Assembly: GCF_036711975.1 (NCBI RefSeq)
Contig: NC_091972.1
Location: forward strand, 8,189,001-8,253,000
Direction: 5' to 3'
DNA: 64,000 nt
Source of the DNA: Onthophagus taurus
Taxonomy: Eukaryota > Arthropoda > Insecta > Coleoptera > Scarabaeidae
The notes beneath the pieces are model-generated. The model ran no database searches, was not told the origin of the DNA, and was given only the letters and a program-made list of their open reading frames with translations. Both the position numbers and the translations under genes were made by a program. Within the stretch, counting starts at the first letter, position 1. Every line of letters begins with the position of its first letter. Positions 58,301-64,000 of the stretch are shown one piece after another.

Positions 58301-61300
58301 GTATAAGAGATGGTATTTAGGGGCGCAGGGCCGGTCAGGAAGCCTGAGAGCAACCTTACATCCTCTTTGCTGAGGCATAATAATAATAAATGCCTTTATT
58401 AATAAGTCGCAAAAAGAATAAAAAAATAATACATTCTTAGAAAATAGACTTATTTTCTGGACGACGTTGAGTTCGGTTATTTCCTCATGCTTTTAAAACC
58501 CCATATTTATTCAAGAAAGCTCTAACTTGGTACGATTACTCTTCAGATGTTATGAAATAGATTGTCATTTGTTTTATTAGAGTATCTTATACAGGCTGGT
58601 CGAAAGTTGCATCATCGTTTCTCCATATTCAATGGCAAGAAAGCTGAAAATTTTAAATTTTTTGTTTTCATTGTTTCATTTATTTGTTCTTCTGTTTGTT
58701 ATTTTTGGTAAATAAAAGATAGTAAACTAAAAGATTATCAACCAAAGTTAATTATAAAAATAAATTAAACGAAAAACTGTCAAAATATCATGGCCTAATA
58801 AAAATATAACCGGATTCCGGCATTTCCCGACAAATTCCCTTTCTGGTGAACCAATAAAATATGGGGCGTACCATTTAAAATTTTCGACTTTCTTGCCTTT
58901 GAATACGGAAATAAGGTAATTCACTTTTTGACCACCCTGTATAAGATACTGTGATACAGCAAATGGGAATCTATTTGACAGCATTTGAAGAGTAATCGTG
59001 CCAATTTAGAGATTTTTTGAATTAACATTTGCTGAGATATGGAGTTTTAAAGAGTATCGTGAAAATTGCCAAGAAAAATTTAAAATCAAAATAACTCGAA
59101 AACGAAAAACACCAGGTATCAATAACTTTTATCTATTTTTTCGCATATAATTAAAAGATGCAATAAAAACTATAGCATTCCATTTAAAATAACGAAGTTG
59201 GGGTGTACTTCCGGGGGACCGGAAGTGGCCACCATCTTGAAAATACTTTAGATCGAACGATCGGTATGAACCTCCCATATAAACTGAATTTCAGAAACGT
59301 AGATTCAATGGAACAGAAATGAAACGGGTGTATGAAACTAAAATGAAAATCTTTTTAATAATTGTAATAAAAACAAAATGAAAAAAATATTAAAATACGA
59401 CGACATGCCAGTATAAAGCGATGCTAACAAAGAAATATTAGTAGCTCCCACCCCTTAAGTACCTGGCCACATGCTCCTCAAATCTCAACTGATGGTCCAA
59501 TGTAACTCCCAAAATTTTTATATCATCAGAAACAGTAAGAACTTCGTCATGCACCACCAATTAACCGGAAATTAAAGGTTTAATTGCTCTCCTTGTGACA
59601 CTACCGCAAAACAGAAGTAGAAAAGACTTAGATGGATTAAGCACGAGTTCATGGCGTTTCGCAACATAGAAAATAATGCTACATCTGACGATGAGTTAAA
59701 TTTTATGCAGGCATCATTCCAATTATTTAGATTAAAATTCAGTAGAAGCTGTGTACCATCTGCATACAAATGAATCTGCGAATGCTCTAGAACTTGGTTA
59801 AAATCAGATGTATAAGTAGAGACAATACTGACCCCAAAATGGACTCCTGAGGGACTCCACGAGTAACAGACAAAGCGCTCGACATCTGACTATTAATCTT
59901 TACAACCTCTCCGACAAAAACGACTTTATTAAAATTAAAGCCTGATCTCCAAGACCAAAATAATGAAGTTTAGATGCAAGTATATTATGATTTATTGTAT
60001 CAAATGATTTGGTGAAGTCCAACGATAATAAAAGTGCGGCTTGCCCGGCTTCTCTAAAAGCAAATACCTCATCAGTAAGGTTGTTCAGCTGTTGCGCAGG
60101 TGAAACCCAAATTGTTGATCAGGCAGTATATTATTACTTCCGCAGTGTACTCTAAGTTGCCTTTCTAAGACCTCTTTCTAAAATTTTTGACATTACTGGC
60201 AGGATACTAAAATCCCTTAGAAGGGAAGACACTTTAAGTAACGCAATTACTTCAGCCATCATCCAGGCATCCGGAAAAACTGATTGACGACTAGCAGCGT
60301 TTACTACGTGAGTAATATAAGGAATGAGAAAAGGAGTACACAAGTCAATCATCAGAACCCACCACTGCAGTTTTGATGCTATTAATTATTATAGATACTT
60401 CATGTTCATCAACGGGCATAAAAGCTTGCATTATCAGTACTAATACATTAACAGCATAACATCTCTTTTGGTTTTATTTTGCGATGGAGTTATCATACTC
60501 TTCGCTTGTCTGTGACCTGGAAGTTCTTTCCAGTGTAAGGCTACTTTTGAGGCCTCCCAACTATTGATTACCTGTTTTAGGTGTCTTTTTTTAGTCTATA
60601 ATCGGGTTAGGGTCTAATAAAGTGCTGCCTCTGTGACTAGCTTGTCCGCCTTGTCATTGCTGTCAATGTCTTCGTGACCTGGAACCATAGAGTAACATAT
60701 AGGTCGTTTTTTTTTCTATAATACTTGTCAATGTAAATTTTTTAGGGTTTCTGTTGGTATTATCTAGGACCCTTATAAAATTTATGTTGTTTTCTTGATT
60801 TTTAGTAACATTTTCAGTAACTAAATAGTTGAGGTTAAAATACTAATAAATTTTTAGATTAATACGATTTTAACGAAGTACATATTTATTGTAAAAACGT
60901 GCTACAAAGTAATTAAATAGAACAAAACACCTTTTCTAGGTAAATAAATGGCAAATAAACACCCCACAACATTTCTTATGCACCTTTTCTTTTTGAATAA
61001 CGAAAACTCAAACCAGACTCAAACGTCAGTGTCACATATCTATTTCAAAATATGATAAAACAAAACTCCCTGTTAATTTTGCCAACTTTACAACGATTTC
61101 ACAGGTATTATAGAAAAAAAATGAACTATACACATATTTCATACGGCTCGACTGTCTGTCAAAATGTTTATGGGTGAACCTTTCTGTCCCTGGTTTCCAC
61201 TCTTTATCTTGTCTAAACACTCTACTTTATCCCCATTTCTGAAATCGTTTCATTTTTGGTTCTGTCAATAATTGGTAGTTTTGTTTTCAGTTTCATAGAG

Positions 61301-63020
61301 AATAATTATTCTGCAGGGCTTCTTTTTAATCCGGTTATTGCAGTATTTCTATATTCTATAAGTGCTACATCTAAATTTTTAGATTTACGCAATATGTTTT
61401 TCGCTGTTTGAACAAATCTTTGTTCTGTTGTCTTAGTTTCAAACCCAAACTCTTTCGCAAAGTTTTTAAATTGATACGAACTAATCTGGTACATCGTGTG
61501 TTGCAAATACTCGCAAATACTCTCAAATAACTGCTTTGTTTACCCTGAAGGCACAATTTATAGCGATTTGGTCAAATAATCCACTATTACCAAAAACAGT
61601 TTGATTCCAAAATCAAGAATATCTAATAACCTAATTTTTGAAATGGTAATTCCGGGACTTCATGCATTATCATTGGTTCCTTTCTATTATCTATTCATTT
61701 CTCTATTAATTCCTTTATTTCATTGGTCATTCCAGGCCAAAACAACATCTGATGAATTCTATCTATTGTACGATTTATACCAAAAGGGCCTCCATGTAAG
61801 ATTTTCAACATTGGTTCTCTTAATGTTTTCGTTATCGTACTGCGATTCTATCACTGTAATTCCATTACAAACATCTAAGTCATTTCGAATTTTCGGACAT
61901 CTTTAGTTCCAAGAATGATTCTATCAACAATTACTGACTCTTCCTGATCTTCATATGCGCAGGACTGAACCAATTTCTTTAAACCTCCCAGAAAATCTAC
62001 ACTAATATCTACCACAACAGTGTATTTATTTTTTTCCTCCAACGGGTATATTTTGGAAAAACAATTAAATATCTCAGTAACTGTTAACATTGTGAGTTAG
62101 CAACATATATGGTTGTATAACCAAATTTAGTTATATTCACAATATGATAAAATACAGGGCAACAAATTGTATAAAAGGTAATATACGAATTTTTCTTTCA
62201 GAAATTAAAATCAATACCATGGTATAATGAAAGAAATTTATCCGAAGTTTCATTAGGAGGTCTACTTGTATTAGTAGTAATAAGAACGATACAATATAAT
62301 ATGTTAAAAATGCGTGATAAATATCTCCATACAAATTGTTTGGCGGCATTAGCAAACATGTCCGCACAATTCCGTGATTTACATCCGTATGTAAGCCAAA
62401 GATTAGTTTCGTTATTTGAGACGTTAGCGAAAAAATATCAAAAACTTTCACTAAGATTGAAAGAAAATCACCATAACGAGACGACGATTAATATTTCTAT
62501 GGATGATGGTGGAGAAGCTGAACAAGATCTTTCCGTATTAGAAGAAGTAATAAGAATGGTTTTGGAAATTTTTAATTCTTGTTTAACAAATCAATTGTCG
62601 AATAATCCAAATTTGGTTTATACATTGTTGTATAAAAAAGATATTTTTGAGCCGTTTAAAAAAAATCCAGCTTTTCAAGATATCGTTCAAAACATTGAGA
62701 CGGTTATTGAGTATTTTTCGAAATTATTGCAAACGAAAGCGCAACAAAATGAGGTTGATGCTGGGCAGGTTCTTTTAACGATACAACAAGGAACTAAACA
62801 ATGGCCTAAAGAAAAATTGACGGTAATGTTTTATAAATAATATTATAAAAATTTTGTTTTAATTTTTTTTTTTTAGAAATTTCCTGAATTAAAATTTAAA
62901 TATGTTGAAGAAGATCAACCGGAAGAATTTTTTATACCGTACGTTTGGGCTTTGGTCAGTGAGCAATCTATGTTAAATTGGTGTACAGAAGGATCGTCAA
63001 TTTTAAATGTGTCTTGTTAA
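55397..63020 (+). CDS. DYM: Dymeclin
   Basis: Eight coding exons give 656 aa: 55,397-55,536; 55,596-55,742; 55,798-56,213; 56,269-56,463; 56,514-56,695; 56,749-56,874; 62,202-62,822; 62,877-63,020. Junctions are GT-AG and in phase. Dymeclin is a peripheral Golgi-associated protein needed for Golgi organisation and secretory traffic; human DYM (669 aa) is mutated in Dyggve-Melchior-Clausen dysplasia. The N-terminus MGTSVSKN carries the myristoylation-type Gly2, followed by the family's NEYLLKFV and [14 protein letters not shown]. Later hallmarks include [47 protein letters not shown] and [20 protein letters not shown]. The C-terminus ends SSILNVSC. Intron 6 (5.3 kb) is packed with transposon debris, while all other introns are only about 50-60 bp. 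The gene lies 450 bp downstream of the Three rows-like gene on the same strand. Confidence 0.97.
56930..57168 (-). pseudogene. Jockey-like element 3' (RNase H tail) fragment, part 1
   Basis: The minus strand reads [17 protein letters not shown] (near 57,075-57,125) and later LRFIKDL (near 57,000), matching the post-RNase H tail of Jockey/I-type ORF2 (AEHILCECExLxxxR...LLxFIKxxxWL). It is separated from its upstream part (58,304-58,380) by a mariner element. A short similar piece lies in cyclin T intron 1 near 28,960-29,000. Confidence 0.75.
57169..58303 (-). mobile_element. Mariner-like element with a broken transposase, inserted in a Jockey-like fragment
   Basis: Imperfect ~30-bp inverted ends (left TACAGTGTGTACCC...CTGCGGATA; right, inverted, TACAGAGTGCACG...CTGCGGATA) with TA at each side. 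Inside, the minus strand encodes [20 protein letters not shown] (near 57,785-57,845), RSPD, GPF and [20 protein letters not shown] (near 57,640-57,700), the DDE/D region of an IS630/mariner transposase. Stops interrupt the frame. The insertion splits the Jockey-like coding remnant. Confidence 0.82.
58304..58380 (-). pseudogene. Jockey-like ORF2 fragment, part 2
   Basis: The minus strand reads [20 protein letters not shown] then TIS, matching the L-S-K-x-x-x-R-x-L-x-G-x-L-T-G-H-x-x-L-N block just after RNase H in Jockey-type elements. It abuts the mariner right end, and part 1 (57,168 leftwards) is the continuation of the same fragment. Confidence 0.75.
58590..58941. mobile_element. 348-bp MITE with ~70-bp inverted repeats and TA duplication
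   Basis: The element is 58,592-58,939. The left arm CAGGCTGGTCGAAAGTTGC through GGCAAGAAAGCTGAAAATTT pairs with the inverted right arm CAGGGTGGTCAAAAAGTGA through GGCAAGAAAGTCGAAAATTT. TA flanks both ends. There is no coding capacity. Ends of the CAGGGTGGTC type with a TA duplication indicate a Tc1/mariner-derived MITE. Confidence 0.92.
58942..59440. other. Dymeclin intron 6 sequence without recognised features
   Basis: No coding sequence or complete repeat was identified here. The stretch at about 59,200-59,260 (GGGGGACCGGAAGTGGCCAC) is a GC-richer fragment of the kind found within insect transposons, but its family is not clear. Confidence 0.3.
59440..60425 (-). pseudogene. Jockey-like non-LTR reverse transcriptase remnant
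   Basis: Consecutive minus-strand blocks match the reverse transcriptase: [20 protein letters not shown] (near 60,250-60,305), [17 protein letters not shown] (60,160-60,215), [20 protein letters not shown] (near 59,965-60,030), and [13 protein letters not shown] (59,730-59,769). The last should be YADD; the second catalytic Asp is Gly. Frameshifts separate the blocks, so the copy is dead. Confidence 0.85.
60440..60710 (-). pseudogene. RNase H-like fragment of a Jockey-type element
   Basis: The minus strand reads [20 protein letters not shown], matching the V-P-G-H-x-G-I-x-G-N-E-x-A-D-x-L block of the Jockey RNase H domain, followed by [16 protein letters not shown]. It is in the same orientation as the neighbouring reverse-transcriptase remnant but lies on its upstream side, so it probably comes from a separate insertion or a rearrangement. 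Confidence 0.7.
61300..62095 (-). pseudogene. Gypsy-like LTR retrotransposon integrase remnant
   Basis: The minus strand gives [20 protein letters not shown] (near 61,735-61,795, the H2C2 zinc-binding part of integrase), followed by WPGMTNEI. Further along it reads [20 protein letters not shown] and [17 protein letters not shown] (61,306-61,470), the C-terminal part of the integrase core in Gypsy-type elements. The usual YYPQSNGQAE stretch between them is lost by deletion. No LTRs were recognised. Confidence 0.8.
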
Positions 63021-63346
63021 GTGTATGATGACAATATCTGATAACATAAATAAGGAATTGTGATAATGTAAAGATTTTTTTTTGTATTTGTCTCCTAAAA
63101 ATTAAATTAAACTAAACAATTATGTAATAATAGTAGATATTATGTAGTTAATATAATTTTTCTTTTAATTTATTTTGTTAGTTGATTTAATTATTCTATA
63201 ATACAAACATTTTTTTTAAACAGTCTTTTTTTTTCAAGAAATTTATATACTATTAATTATTAATCCTCCAACATTGACAGTTGTCACAATTAGTTATAGA
63301 TTGTCGAAATTATTAACGTTTTCCTAATATATTTTATAATAAAACT
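63021..63346 (+). promoter_or_regulatory. Dymeclin 3' end and SQOR promoter interval
   Basis: This 326-bp AT-rich gap must hold the dymeclin 3' UTR and the SQOR promoter. ATAAATAAGG near 63,045 may act in 3' processing. No TATA box is clear. Confidence 0.4.
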
Positions 63347-64000
63347 ATGGTTTTAACCGTTTTAAAATGTTTCAACAAAACGCTAATGAAACCACCGTTC
63401 TTACCAATTTGGAAAAGAAGATTTCTTTCAACAGAAAAATTAGATGATAAATTACACTGGTAATTAATGAATTTTAATTTTTCTTAACATAATTTTGATC
63501 TTTTAGTTGTAAAATATTAGTCGTTGGTGGAGGAACCGGAGGTTGTGCAGTTGCGGCAAAATTCGCCAAAAATTTTATAAAATGCGACATTATAGTGTTA
63601 GAACCAAGCGATATCCATTATTATCAACCGTCGTATTCATTAATTGGCGCCGGAGTAACAACATTAAGAAATAGTCTTAAACCAACCATCGCAGCTTTAC
63701 CTGAAAATGTAACTTGGTTTAAAGATTCGGCTGAATTTTTTTGCCCGTTTGAATGTAGTGTTGTAACAAAAACGAAAAAAATTATTAAATATGAATATAT
63801 GGTTATTTCAACAGGAATGGAATTCGATTTTGATAAGGTTAAATTGATTTATTGTTTATAATAAAAATAAAATTTGATTTCATATTTGTAGATTAAAGGA
63901 TTAAAGGAAGCATTAGATAAATATGATAATGTCGTTACAATTGCGTCACCTCAATATGCTGAAAAAACTTATTGTGGTTTGAATAAATTTTCATGTGGAA
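63347..64000 (+). CDS. SQOR: Sulfide:quinone oxidoreductase, mitochondrial (5' part, runs off the window)
   Basis: Exons 63,347-63,459, 63,507-63,837 and 63,892-64,000 and beyond join in phase. SQOR is a flavoprotein of the inner mitochondrial membrane that oxidises sulfide to persulfide and passes electrons to ubiquinone. The N-terminus is basic with no acids for ~28 residues (LTVLKCFNKTLMKPPF, KRRFLST), as for a presequence. Exon 2 opens with the FAD-binding Rossmann motif ILVVGGGTGGCA, followed by EPSDIHYYQPSYSLIGAG, a close match to SQOR enzymes, and YMVISTGMEFDFDK. Exon 3 starts IKGLKEALD. The catalytic cysteines of the C-terminal part lie beyond the window. It lies in tandem 326 bp downstream of dymeclin. 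Confidence 0.95.

Overview
This window is AT-rich nuclear DNA from an insect, probably a beetle or another holometabolous species with a repeat-rich genome. The evidence is spliced animal genes with GT-AG introns, insect-type orthologues (cyclin T, KANSL2/Dgt1, dymeclin, IBA57, SQOR) and decayed mariner, piggyBac, PIF/Harbinger, Jockey-like, RTE-like and Gypsy-like elements. The order is a guess; no single sequence fixes it.

Layout. 1-13,400 is a gene-poor tract. It holds a repeat family whose hairpin arms surround 191-bp tandem units, a divergent duplication at 3.0-4.6 kb, and several GC-richer islands that look like regulatory DNA or untranslated exons. 13.6-14.3 kb carries a minus-strand gene resembling the Jupiter (JPT/HN1) family. 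14.8-17.9 kb is intergenic with a reverse-transcriptase remnant. 18.0-20.9 kb is a compact cluster of IBA57, CDPF1 and a convergent kynurenine-type aminotransferase. 21.3-22.4 kb holds two reverse-transcriptase remnants, one carrying an 86-bp near-palindromic MITE. 23.7-34.4 kb is a divergent pair: KANSL2 (minus, 8 coding exons) and cyclin T (plus, 5 coding exons). 34.4-44.2 kb is a very AT-rich tract with transposon remnants. 44.2-47.0 kb is a long-inverted-repeat transposon with a Harbinger-like element nested inside it. 47.3-54.9 kb is a four-exon gene for a 1,335-aa helical protein that resembles the N-terminal part of separase (insect Three rows). 55.4-63.0 kb is dymeclin (8 exons), whose 5.3-kb intron is packed with transposon debris. 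63.3 kb to the end is the 5' part of sulfide:quinone oxidoreductase.

The genes are unrelated housekeeping functions: mitochondrial Fe-S assembly and sulfide oxidation, amino-acid transamination, histone acetylation, transcription elongation, chromosome segregation and Golgi organisation. Exon borders were deduced by joining reading frames at GT/AG sites; the phases agree at every junction listed. The most unusual material is in the repeats: a 191-bp array between hairpin arms, a 460-bp higher-order repeat built from mariner transposase scraps, TSD-bounded nested elements, and a MITE at the exact centre of an 18-bp palindrome. I found no convincing new multi-gene system.
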